From positions 1 to 9,911 of the forward strand of contig JADGEP010000113.1 in the NCBI GenBank assembly GCA_016744275.1: a DNA stretch of 9,911 nt, given 5' to 3'. Of the stretch, positions 1 to 6,930 are shown piece by piece; positions within the stretch are counted from its first letter, which is position 1; every line of letters starts with the position of its first letter. The stretch is from Candidatus Krumholzibacteriia bacterium. Its GTDB lineage: Bacteria > Krumholzibacteriota > Krumholzibacteriia > LZORAL124-64-63. Both the position numbers and the translations under genes were made by a program. Under the pieces are notes generated by a model. That model was not told where the DNA came from. It did not search any database and worked only from the letters and a program-made list of their open reading frames with translations.

Positions 1-995
1 ATGTTGAAGGGGGCTTCATAGCGATAATCGGTCATGGACAAGGGGAAAGAATCATCGTCAGGGAAGAATTTGGATTCAAACCAGCTCGCGGTCGCTTCGT
101 CCAGCCACAGACGTTTGAGGTTGAGGGTTTTGCAGTCAGCGGGGCGGCGCGTATCGAAATGGTCCTGGGCGCTGTGCAAGACTTCGTGGCCAATCATGAT
201 GCCCATGAGAATGGAATTGGTCAGTGTTTCCGGCTCAAGCGTGAAGTGGCCTTTGCCGTAGGGGGCAATGGTGTATTGGGCAATATTGCTGGTGTTGGTG
301 ATGTCTGTAATGTAGACCGGACGCGGCCAGATTTCACCTCCGCCAAAGGCAAAGCCGAGGCCCGTCACCGCAGTCCAGGCCTGTTCGAAGTGGGCGGCGA
401 TTAGCGCCACCTGGCCTGCCGTCGTGCGCTCGGGGTGATAGAAAATTTCGTAGTGTCCGTTTGAAGTTGGCGAGCGCTCGAGCCCCATTTCAGCTGCCAG
501 CTTAAAACTGGCCGTCGCTTTTTCCTCATCCAGGACGTATGCACCGCGGTCGAGATCAGCAATGCTCCAGCCCAGGCTGTCCCGGCAATCGACGTGAGAC
601 CAATTCAGGGCGCGGCCACCTTCATAGGACTCGCGTTCTTCGCCCCTGAAGAGCATCGCGGAGTCGGTTTTGTCGCCGCCGTAACGCAGACGCACGGTGA
701 TAGGCTGGTTTAGGGTCTCGGGCAAGCCTTCGATCCGGTAGGCGGAACTGGGGTCGGGCCCGAAAGCCGGCCCTTCGGTGTCGGTGTAAATGCTGAGTTC
801 GGTATCGGTGGCCAGTGCTCCGGGGGGAAACGAGATACTGATGTCGGGGGCTGTCAAATCGCCGCCGCCGACTCCCATCGTGCCGGCAGCCAAGGGTGGC
901 GTCGGGGGAGATGGGGCAACGGGATCGTCGCTGCCTCCGCAGCCGGCCAGAAACAACACGGCGAGAAGAACGGCTAGGCAGGCGTGATTTTTCAT
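1..995 (-). CDS. Lipoprotein with ZU5-like segment and gluzincin-type HExxH motif (partial)
   Basis: The reading frame is open from an ATG at 995 to the left edge, giving 331 visible residues; the C-terminus lies outside. The start is supported by GGAG eight bases upstream (1004-1007). A lipoprotein signal is plain: a basic N-terminus, a hydrophobic stretch and the lipobox L16-A-G-C19. Gly at +2 favours outer-membrane sorting in Gram-negatives. A Pro-rich linker (25-36) leads into a ZU5-like stretch (about 38-105) with the typical glycine cluster and a P-P-G-A-L turn at 58-61. Residues 266-310 carry H270-E-V-L-H274 and, 25 residues on, W-L-D-E300-A-T-A-S-W, resembling the zinc ligands and second glutamate of gluzincin peptidases (M1/M61-like). 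Inference: a surface or periplasmic metallopeptidase, or a relative that has lost activity. The substrate is unknown. It is the last visible gene on the minus strand after the ankyrin-MBL gene, 285 bases away. Confidence 0.82.
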   Translation of the reverse strand, partial: MKNHACLAVLLAVLFLAGCGGSDDPVAPSPPTPPLAAGTMGVGGGDLTAPDISISFPPGALATDTELSIYTDTEGPAFGPDPSSAYRIEGLPETLNQPITVRLRYGGDKTDSAMLFRGEERESYEGGRALNWSHVDCRDSLGWSIADLDRGAYVLDEEKATASFKLAAEMGLERSPTSNGHYEIFYHPERTTAGQVALIAAHFEQAWTAVTGLGFAFGGGEIWPRPVYITDITNTSNIAQYTIAPYGKGHFTLEPETLTNSILMGIMIGHEVLHSAQDHFDTRRPADCKTLNLKRLWLDEATASWFESKFFPDDDSFPLSMTDYRYEAPFN

Positions 996-1280
996 CGGTG
1001 CAACTCCAACACGATGGAGACAAGCTAAAGCAGGCAACAGATTAAGGTGCCTGTCAGTTATTGATTGTCATTATTCACTACCTGGGGGCAATATTCCAGA
1101 AGAAAGATGGCAGGGGCAGGAATTGGAGGGCTATTGCCGCACCCGTTGCTCCCAATTCTGAGGCAGTCTCAGATCTCCGATCAATCCAGACTGATCCAGA
1201 TCGACATGAACAGTGATCTCGATGGAGAAGAGCCCGCCACGAAAATTTGTCGCGGCGAGCTCGAGCTGTTGGACACACGA
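996..1280. other. Intergenic region with a cluster of GATC sites
   Basis: There is no convincing gene here. It must hold either read-through sequence or the promoter of the lipoprotein gene; I could not pick a convincing -35/-10 pair on the minus strand. Five GATC tetranucleotides lie within 47 bases (1172, 1179, 1193, 1199 and 1215), partly from an imperfect direct repeat of AATCCAGA/GATCCAGA. Just to the right is a small palindromic stretch around CGAGCTCGAGCT (1256-1267). No hairpin plus T-tract terminator follows the ankyrin-MBL stop codon. Confidence 0.4.
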
Positions 1281-3257
1281 TCAGTTCATCGCATGCTCAT
1301 CTTTTGCGCTGTAGTTGTACCAGTCACCGTTATCCCGGGGGAGCACGACTTCGACCTCGGGATGATTGGGCCCGACTTCGTCCCAGACTTCGACATACCG
1401 GCCCGGGTTGTTGCCGGCGTGCATGGGAAAGAAGGTCGTGGCGCCGAATTTTTCGAGGGTGTAGTCGATGCCCGTTCGCACGGCCACTTGGTCGCCGAAG
1501 TTGCATCCGGTAGTGGGCAGCATGGTCAGGTCCGGGTGATGCCCGGCTTTTACCAGGTACTCGATTTCGGGGCAATAAGTGCCGCTCAAGTCACGTTCCC
1601 GATTGGCGTGATCACCGGCGTGAAAGATTGTCAGTCCATCTGCTTCAACCATAAATCCCACGCCGCTGTCATTCGACGCGATCGTGTGCACCGTCACCTC
1701 TCCGAACTTTTTTGTTTCCCGAGGCCCGATGGACTCATGGGCGGGAACGTTCTCGTCGGTGGGCTCGAAACCCAGGACATAAGTGATGTCGTTGACCTCT
1801 TCGCTCCATTCGAAGATCACCGGATCATAGTGGTCGCCATGGATGTGGGATGCAAAGACGGTAACTTTCTGTTCAGCAATTTCTGCGGCACATATGGCGC
1901 CGTTGGCAAGGCCGGGGTTGTCCGGGCCGCGCCCGTTTTCGTAGTAGTCGAAAATCAGCAGGTTGTTCCGGGTTTGGACCGCCATGGCACTGTGGCCGAG
2001 GTACCACACGCGGGCGTCGCCCATGGCCGGGACCTGGGTCGCGTTCAAGGCACCTGGGCACTTGCCTCCGCATTTTTTTGTGTTGCCGGCCAACTGGCAG
2101 TCGTTGGTGGTTTTTGCGACTCTGGCGCTGGCCTTGGCCAGAACCTTGGAGATCTTGTAGTTGCCGTGATTGCTGGCCAACATGGCGGGTGTGGCACCGG
2201 CATTGTCTGAGGCACTCAGGGGGGCGCCCGCCTTGACCAAGGTGGCGGCGATATCTCCATAACCCCTGGCTGCGGCGATGTGCAGTGCCTGCCGACCCTG
2301 CGGAGTCTCTGCGGCGTCGAACCTTGCGCCAGCCGCCAGGAGGGCTTCGACGTCTGCCAGGTCTCCGCGTTCGACCGCTTTGATGAGCGGCGTTTGTCCC
2401 TGCTCAGAAGCCAGGTTGGGGTCGGCTCCTGCCTTCAGCAAGACAGCCATGACTTCGTCGTTGTCCACCCAGGCCGAAGACAACAGCGGGGTTCGACCAA
2501 AGTTGTCTTGTATGTTCAATCCGCCCCCTGCCTGGAGAAGCAGTTCAGCGGTCGGGCCGTTGCCGCGAAAGGAGCACTGCGAGAGCGCACCCATACCGTT
2601 GTTGTCCACACGTTCGGCATCGGCGCCGTTAGTCAGCAGCCAGCGCACGGCATCAACCTGTCCGCGGCTCGCTGCGCTGTGCAGAGGAGTCGCGCCTCTG
2701 TCGTTGGCGGTATCGATCGACACACCGGATGTGCGCAGAAATTCCAATATCTCCACATTTCCGCTGGCAGCGGCCGGATGCATGTAGGTGCCATTGTTGG
2801 GGGTCTGGGAAGCAAAATCGATCCCGGCTTCAAGCAGCAAACGGATGACCTCCATGTTGCCCGAATTCATGGCAAAGCTGACAGCGGTCGCTCCATTCAA
2901 GTCTGCTTGGTCCACCACGGCACCGTGCTGCAAAAGCGCCTTGGCGGCTTCGACCTGGCCATGGAGGCAGGCCACCATCAAGGGCGTACTCTGATCCCTG
3001 TCATGTCCATCAATGGCGGCGCCATTGGCGATCAGGTACTCGATGATCTCCAGTTGGCCGGAAGTGGCCGCAATGTGCAGGGGCAGGCTGCGATCTCGAT
3101 TATTGGCAGGCTGGGTGATCGCGCTGGCGTCGGCTCTGACCAGAGCCTGCACGCGGGACATATCACCTGATTCGACGGCTTGATGGATCTCTCCGGCAGT
3201 TGCTGCTGTGGCCAGCAATATCAGTATCAGTACAATGATCCAATGACGTGTGAACAT
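1281..3257 (-). CDS. Exported ankyrin-repeat / metallo-beta-lactamase-fold hydrolase fusion
   Basis: Complete 658-residue protein. The ATG at 3257 has GGAGG seven bases upstream. Residues 1-21 form a Sec signal peptide (M-F-T-R-H, then a hydrophobic run ending A-T-A-A-T-A), so the protein should work outside the cytoplasm. Residues about 25-380 are ten or so ankyrin repeats with the usual T-P-L-x-x-A-x-x-x-G and L-L-x-x-G-A-x pattern. A Cys-containing linker follows (C387, C396, C400). Residues about 414-645 are a UlaG-like MBL fold: G-H422-S, the metal motif H471-I-H-G-D-H476, H546-A-G-D549-H, and a late M-H613-A-G. All expected metal ligands seem present, so catalysis is plausible. MBL enzymes of this group cleave phosphodiester or lactone bonds, but the substrate here cannot be read from sequence. 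Ankyrin repeats usually bind proteins and may recruit a partner or substrate. It lies downstream of a LytTR two-component pair on the same strand. Confidence 0.9.
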   Translation of the reverse strand: MFTRHWIIVLILILLATAATAGEIHQAVESGDMSRVQALVRADASAITQPANNRDRSLPLHIAATSGQLEIIEYLIANGAAIDGHDRDQSTPLMVACLHGQVEAAKALLQHGAVVDQADLNGATAVSFAMNSGNMEVIRLLLEAGIDFASQTPNNGTYMHPAAASGNVEILEFLRTSGVSIDTANDRGATPLHSAASRGQVDAVRWLLTNGADAERVDNNGMGALSQCSFRGNGPTAELLLQAGGGLNIQDNFGRTPLLSSAWVDNDEVMAVLLKAGADPNLASEQGQTPLIKAVERGDLADVEALLAAGARFDAAETPQGRQALHIAAARGYGDIAATLVKAGAPLSASDNAGATPAMLASNHGNYKISKVLAKASARVAKTTNDCQLAGNTKKCGGKCPGALNATQVPAMGDARVWYLGHSAMAVQTRNNLLIFDYYENGRGPDNPGLANGAICAAEIAEQKVTVFASHIHGDHYDPVIFEWSEEVNDITYVLGFEPTDENVPAHESIGPRETKKFGEVTVHTIASNDSGVGFMVEADGLTIFHAGDHANRERDLSGTYCPEIEYLVKAGHHPDLTMLPTTGCNFGDQVAVRTGIDYTLEKFGATTFFPMHAGNNPGRYVEVWDEVGPNHPEVEVVLPRDNGDWYNYSAKDEHAMN

Positions 3258-3427
3258 GGTCGTGCCTCCAGAATTACCCGTTTATGGGAGTGGGGTTGAC
3301 TGGGGAATCACGGCACGGCGCCGCTGTGGTTACGGGGGAGTTGGCAAATGAGTTGAGTGAAACCTGTCGCACGGTGAGTGGGCCCTTTACAGCGACGAAT
3401 GGTCCGGATTCGGAGAACCAAACCCTG
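3258..3427 (-). other. 170-base gap between the response regulator and ankyrin-MBL genes
   Basis: This gap is non-coding on the minus strand. It holds the ankyrin-MBL ribosome binding site and probably some control sequence. No intrinsic terminator follows the response regulator stop codon, so read-through from the two-component genes is possible. No good sigma-70 promoter was recognised. A repeated TGAGT(G) element (listed separately) is its most notable content. Confidence 0.4.
3349..3380 (-). promoter_or_regulatory. Candidate LytTR-regulator binding site (direct repeat, 21-bp period)
   Basis: TGAGTG occurs at 3354-3359 and again at 3375-3380, exactly 21 bases apart, and a further TGAGT directly precedes the first copy (3349-3353). 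On the minus strand these read CACTCA. LytTR proteins such as AgrA are known to bind two short direct repeats about two helical turns apart. The site lies about 100-120 bases upstream of the ankyrin-MBL start and next to a LytTR regulator gene. The match is short, so this is an inference from spacing and position. Confidence 0.25.
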
Positions 3428-4162
3428 CTAGAGTGGGTCGCCCAGCAATCTTTCCAGCTGGGAGCGGTAGGAACGAGTCAATTTCAAACGGGCACCGCAA
3501 CGCAATTCGACCTGGTATTCGCCCCGCTTCACTGGCGCCAATTCACAGACACGCTCCAGATTCACGATGACCGACCGGCTGATGCGCAAGAAACCCTTGT
3601 TCGCCAGGCAGGCGGCCAGATCCGTCAGGGTCCGGCGCAGCAAAAATGATCGTGCGCCGCAGTGGACTTTGGCGTAGTCGCCGTTGGCCTCGACCCAGTT
3701 GATGTGGTCGACATTCAGGAACGTGATTCGGCCGCCGGTCTTGACCATCAAACGACCGGAGTAGGGGTGGGGACAGTTGAGGTCCTTTCGCGCGTCCGGG
3801 ACCTGCTCGCGAACGTGAGCCCAAACCGCATTGAAACGTGCGGCAGAAAACGGTTTCAACAGGTAGTCCAGGGCGTGAACCTTGAATGCCTCTACGGCAT
3901 ATTGGTCGTAGGCGGTGACAAAGACGATGACCGGCATCCGGTTTGCGGGTATGCGGTCGACCACTTCGAAGCCGTCCAGGCCTGGCATCTGAATGTCGAG
4001 GAACAGCACGTCCGGCCGGTGCTCTTTGATGGCCTGCAACGACTCAAGCCCGCCACTGCATTCGGCGACGACTTCGCAGTCGATGAGTTCCCGCATCCTC
4101 AGCATCAGGTTTTCCCGGGCCAGGGGTTCGTCGTCCACAATGATTGCGCGAAGGAGTCTCAT
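3428..4162 (-). CDS. LytTR-family response regulator
   Basis: 244 residues. Residues 1-118 are a receiver domain with the acidic pair D10-D11, the phospho-acceptor D56 (in F-L-D-I-Q-M-P-G), T83 and K103 (in L-L-K-P-F), so it should be phosphorylated normally. After a short linker, residues about 137-241 form a LytTR DNA-binding domain with recognisable signatures: I-N-W-V-E-A-N-G-D-Y at 154-163, R-R-T-L at 176-179, and F-L-R-I-S-R-S-V-I-V-N at 191-201. The family (LytR, AlgR, AgrA) generally regulates transcription of envelope or secreted functions by binding spaced direct repeats. The ATG at 4162 overlaps the kinase stop as ATGA, so the two are translationally coupled. The likely targets are its own operon and the downstream ankyrin-MBL gene; that is inference from position. 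Confidence 0.95.
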   Translation of the reverse strand: MRLLRAIIVDDEPLARENLMLRMRELIDCEVVAECSGGLESLQAIKEHRPDVLFLDIQMPGLDGFEVVDRIPANRMPVIVFVTAYDQYAVEAFKVHALDYLLKPFSAARFNAVWAHVREQVPDARKDLNCPHPYSGRLMVKTGGRITFLNVDHINWVEANGDYAKVHCGARSFLLRRTLTDLAACLANKGFLRISRSVIVNLERVCELAPVKRGEYQVELRCGARLKLTRSYRSQLERLLGDPL

Positions 4163-5322
4163 GATTCCGTTCCGGGATTGGAGTCCGTTGCTTCAGCATG
4201 ATTCCGCAAGGGCAGGGACAGGGTCGCGACTGTGCCGCATTGCCGTCCGTTGGCCAGTTGAAAGGCGTGATCGTCGGGATAGAGTTGCTGCAGTCGGGCC
4301 CGGATGTTGCCCAAACCCACGCCTTCGGCAGGCAACTCAGTAGCCAGTCCGGGGCCGTTGTCCGCGATCTCAATCAAAAGCCGTCCACCGCTCACCGTAG
4401 CCTTGATATTGATGGTTCCCACGCCGTCTACTTTACCAGCCCCGTGGCGGACGGAATTCTCCACCAGCGGCTGCAATACCAGGGCGGGCAGAAGAGCGTT
4501 GTGCGCCTCGGTGTCGATATCGAGGCTGACTTTAAGCCGGTCTCCGAATCGCTCCCGTTGAATCTGCAGATAGGCCTCCAGAAATTCCAGTTCCACCCCC
4601 AAAGGCACCACCTGACTGTTGCCGCTGTCGAGGGTCATACGCAAGAAATCGCTGAGGGCCAACAACATTCGGTGGGCACCCTGATTGTCACCGCGCATGA
4701 TCAACGTGCTGATGGCGTGCAGGGCGTTGAATAGGAAATGGGGCTGCAATTGCATGCGCAAGGCGTCGAGGCGTGCGTCTGCCAGGGACGCCTGCAGGTT
4801 GGCTTTTTCCACGGCCAGTTGAGCACTGGTCCGCTCATTTTCCCGGTATCTGCGGTTGGCCTCCACCAGCAAAACTGCCGCCACCGCGATGGCGTAGATC
4901 ATCAGGTCTAGCTCGATCACCCGAGTCAGGCGTTTGGCCACGCTTTGGACAAAATCAAACTCCGGGAGCCGTTGACCTTTGATCGCGAGATAGACCAGTT
5001 GGGTGGCGCCGGTGTGGATGTGGGCATAAGCAATGGCAGTCACGGTATGGGTCAAGGCAATTCGAATCCGGCGCCCGGCGGGAAATGCGAGGCGCCTGGC
5101 GAACCAGGCGACCGCCGGCATCAGCAAGGCTGCGGTACACCAGAAAGGCAGGTAGTTGTGCACCAGCTTTTGCCAGGGTACGGGATCACCTTCGAGTTCC
5201 TGAAAGACATAATACTGGCCGGTGTCGAACAATCCGAGCAGGCCGGTGGCAGCCAGAGAAATTAGCAACACGTTGAGCAGGTAACGTGACGTCGGACGAT
5301 TGGGAGCCGTAGCTGTGATCAT
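4159..5322 (-). CDS. LytS/AlgZ-type sensor histidine kinase
   Basis: 387 residues; the ATG at 5322 has GGAGG four bases upstream. The N-terminal half holds about four hydrophobic helices (roughly 15-33, 55-75, 87-113 and 138-154), with little outside the membrane, so the signal is probably sensed in or at the membrane. A short coiled coil (about 155-190) leads to the His_kinase domain, with Q-P-H195-F-L-F-N-A holding the phospho-acceptor. The HATPase follows: N-box V-E-N289-S-V-R-H-G, G1 box D321-N-G-P-G, and G-V-G-L-G-N-I at 334-340. All catalytic residues are present. Kinases of this type pair with LytTR regulators, and the partner gene overlaps its 3' end by 4 bases. The signal is unknown. 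It begins a new transcription unit, since a strong terminator lies just upstream. Confidence 0.95.
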   Translation of the reverse strand: MITATAPNRPTSRYLLNVLLISLAATGLLGLFDTGQYYVFQELEGDPVPWQKLVHNYLPFWCTAALLMPAVAWFARRLAFPAGRRIRIALTHTVTAIAYAHIHTGATQLVYLAIKGQRLPEFDFVQSVAKRLTRVIELDLMIYAIAVAAVLLVEANRRYRENERTSAQLAVEKANLQASLADARLDALRMQLQPHFLFNALHAISTLIMRGDNQGAHRMLLALSDFLRMTLDSGNSQVVPLGVELEFLEAYLQIQRERFGDRLKVSLDIDTEAHNALLPALVLQPLVENSVRHGAGKVDGVGTINIKATVSGGRLLIEIADNGPGLATELPAEGVGLGNIRARLQQLYPDDHAFQLANGRQCGTVATLSLPLRNHAEATDSNPGTES

Positions 5323-5352
5323 TGGCCCTCCGGAGCGTGGCGAAGATTGCTC

Positions 5353-5413
5353 ATTGTTGCTGATAATGATTGTTCAAACGAATCTCGGGCGGAATTGTTT
5401 CTGCCGGATTGTC
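5353..5413 (-). repeat. Iterated AACAAT-type hexamers upstream of the kinase gene
   Basis: On the plus strand ATTGTT occurs at 5353-5358, 5369-5374 and 5394-5399, followed by ATTGTC at 5408-5413. Read on the minus strand this is a series of AACAAT/GACAAT words in the leader between the terminator and the kinase start. The spacings (16, 25 and 14) are not regular. They might be regulator half-sites or simply an AT-rich promoter. I could not name a clear -35/-10 pair. Confidence 0.25.
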
Positions 5414-5436
5414 CTGCCGCTTCCCCGGCCTTATGA

Positions 5437-5471
5437 AAAGAAAAAGACTCCCTTTCCAAAGGGAGCCTTTT
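5437..5471 (-). terminator. Intrinsic terminator after the dehydrogenase gene
   Basis: CTCCCTTT (5448-5455) and AAAGGGAG (5458-5465) are perfectly complementary. The stem is extended, after one A-C mismatch, by AAAAG (5442-5446) with CTTTT (5467-5471). On the minus strand the hairpin is followed by a T-rich run (TCTTTTTCTTTTC), the textbook pattern of a Rho-independent terminator. It lies about 65 bases after the dehydrogenase stop. It separates that gene from the kinase operon. The shorter CCTTTT on the plus side means it could also work weakly in the other direction. Confidence 0.9.
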
Positions 5472-5499
5472 GGGGTTGCTGCAAAGGCATCCGACGGCT

Positions 5500-5524
5500 G
5501 CCGGAGTGGTAGAAGCCGGAGTGG
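5500..5524. repeat. Short 10-base direct repeat
   Basis: GCCGGAGTGG occurs at 5500-5509 and 5515-5524, a 15-base period, just past the dehydrogenase stop codon in its 3' untranslated region. No function is evident, and it may be a small tandem duplication. Confidence 0.5.
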
Positions 5525-5533
5525 ACCAGGTGT

Positions 5534-6682
5534 CTATCCGCCCACAATGCGATGAGGATATTCTTCCTGCCGAGTCTGGAAAGCCAGAATGGCGGGCTTC
5601 TTGATCTCACCGGCCTCAATGTTGATCGCCTGGCGGATTGTCTCGTTCTCCTGCCAACCTTCGATCCCGCCGACCACGGTCGGCAAATGCACGATCAGAG
5701 CCGCCGAAATTGATCGTGAGGCACTTTCCCAAAGATAGCTGGGGGTGTGGTCCACCGCGTAATAGCTCAAGCTTCCGAATTCCAGCATTGGCTCGCGGAA
5801 GGTGGTCGGTTTGGCAAAAAAGAATCCCATGCCCTCGTCGCAACTGACATCGATGATGAGGCAACCCGGCCGCAGATCCGACATTTCGTCTTCGCTCACA
5901 AAGAGAATGGGCGCGTCGGTTTCCTGGAAGATTCCGTTGACGATAATTTCCGACTGGTTAATCAGATCGCTCAGGGGATACTCCGTGCCATCGTGTTCCA
6001 CCACCACCATGCGCGGCTCGCCCGCGACACCGGGGCGGATGCGCACATAGTTGCAATCGAGCACTTCTTCACGGACCTGATGGTCGGGGCGTTGGATGCA
6101 GATCGTGATCTCTCGGAATCCGCGGGCCTTGAGCGCATAAATGGCCCCGCGGCTGACTGCTCCAAAGCTGAAAATGATGGCCTTGCGCTGGTTGCCGTAG
6201 TGTCCGTCGATTCCCTTAAGTTGCAGGGCGTGCAGCACGGCGCAATAGCCTGCGATTTCATTGTTCTTGTAGAAGGTGTGACGGCCAGCGCGACCACTGG
6301 GGCCCCAAACAAACATATCCTCGAAAGCAATCAGGGTCTGTTTGCGGTCGATGGCTGCCTGGGTGATCTGACTCTGCTGGACGCAATGCGGCCATCCCCA
6401 GATGATTCCACCTTCCCGCAATTCCTGCAGATCGCTCAAGACGGGCTTGGCCAGGATGACATTGCCGATGTCGGTCATCAATTCGTGGCGCGGTGCGATG
6501 CCCCCGGTCAAGGCAGCGATCTCTGAGTCCGCGACCCCCAGGGGTTTTCCATAACCTTCTTCAAAGATAAGCTGGTGGCGGATGCCTTCGGGCAGGCGCT
6601 TCAGGTGCTCGGGGTGAATGGGTAGGCGTTTTTCGTCCGCCTTTTTTGAAGTTCCGACTACTCCGAACGTCAGTTTACTCAT
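5534..6682 (-). CDS. Alanine dehydrogenase/PNT-family NAD(P) dehydrogenase, N5-(carboxyethyl)ornithine synthase-like
   Basis: 382 residues; the ATG at 6682 has AAGGA six bases upstream. The N-terminal domain has the family signature E17-K-R-L-P-I-H-P24 and A-K79-P, matching the pyruvate-binding lysine region of alanine dehydrogenases, and H99. A Rossmann segment F-S-F-G-A-V-S-R-G lies at 171-179. The C-terminal part contains A-V-D-H-T-P-S-Y-L-W (309-318), typical of this subgroup. Known relatives reductively couple a 2-oxo acid such as pyruvate with an amino-acid amine, or deaminate alanine or lysine precursors. I favour the carboxyethyl-ornithine synthase-like group from overall similarity, but true alanine dehydrogenase or an opine-type activity cannot be excluded. 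The characterised Lactococcus enzyme is shorter (a little over 300 residues). The first Rossmann glycine appears replaced by Ser172. It is cytoplasmic and monocistronic: a terminator follows and a long structured leader precedes it. Confidence 0.85.
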   Translation of the reverse strand: MSKLTFGVVGTSKKADEKRLPIHPEHLKRLPEGIRHQLIFEEGYGKPLGVADSEIAALTGGIAPRHELMTDIGNVILAKPVLSDLQELREGGIIWGWPHCVQQSQITQAAIDRKQTLIAFEDMFVWGPSGRAGRHTFYKNNEIAGYCAVLHALQLKGIDGHYGNQRKAIIFSFGAVSRGAIYALKARGFREITICIQRPDHQVREEVLDCNYVRIRPGVAGEPRMVVVEHDGTEYPLSDLINQSEIIVNGIFQETDAPILFVSEDEMSDLRPGCLIIDVSCDEGMGFFFAKPTTFREPMLEFGSLSYYAVDHTPSYLWESASRSISAALIVHLPTVVGGIEGWQENETIRQAINIEAGEIKKPAILAFQTRQEEYPHRIVGG

Positions 6683-6716
6683 TGAATTTCCTTCGCTGCT
6701 TGCAATCTGGCTTGGC

Positions 6717-6743
6717 GACCGCAGGGTAGAAATACCCGCGGTC
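6717..6743. promoter_or_regulatory. 11-bp hairpin with GAAA loop in the dehydrogenase leader
   Basis: GACCGC (6717-6722) pairs with GCGGTC (6738-6743) and GGGTA (6724-6728) with TACCC (6733-6737), leaving one bulged A (6723) and a four-base loop. It lies 35 bases upstream of the dehydrogenase start codon. On the plus strand the loop is the stable GNRA type (GAAA); on the minus strand, where the dehydrogenase mRNA would be, it is UUUC. No T-run follows on either side, so it is not a terminator. It could be an operator palindrome, an mRNA-stabilising hairpin or part of a leader control element. Confidence 0.55.
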
Positions 6744-6930
6744 TGAAAGTCGTTCGTTTACTGAGATCCAATATTTGCGGGTGATTCAAGGCGGCCGAAC
6801 GGGGATAAATCAGGTGGTGCCTTCATTGAGGCATGACTGCCGTCATGAGCAGTGGCCCTGAGTTGGGCATTGTCGCTCAACAAAGTGTAATTGAATACCG
6901 CCAATCTGCCAATGCGGCTGACATGGGCTT

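Noticed and set aside
622..1023. Arg-rich minus-strand frame of 133 residues
   Set aside because: It overlaps the lipoprotein gene in another frame. Its very arginine-rich, repetitive composition is typical of an out-of-frame GC-rich reading.
1065..2210. Long plus-strand frame of 381 residues
   Set aside because: It lies mostly opposite the ankyrin-MBL gene, which has a signal peptide, a ribosome binding site and clear domains. The plus frame has low-complexity shadow composition and no recognisable domain.
2280..3170. Long plus-strand frame of 296 residues
   Set aside because: It is antisense to the ankyrin repeats; its length reflects the repetitive codon pattern of the true gene.
5747..6526. 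Plus-strand frame of 259 residues
   Set aside because: It is antisense to the dehydrogenase gene, whose family motifs are unambiguous; there is no ribosome binding site or domain on the plus side.
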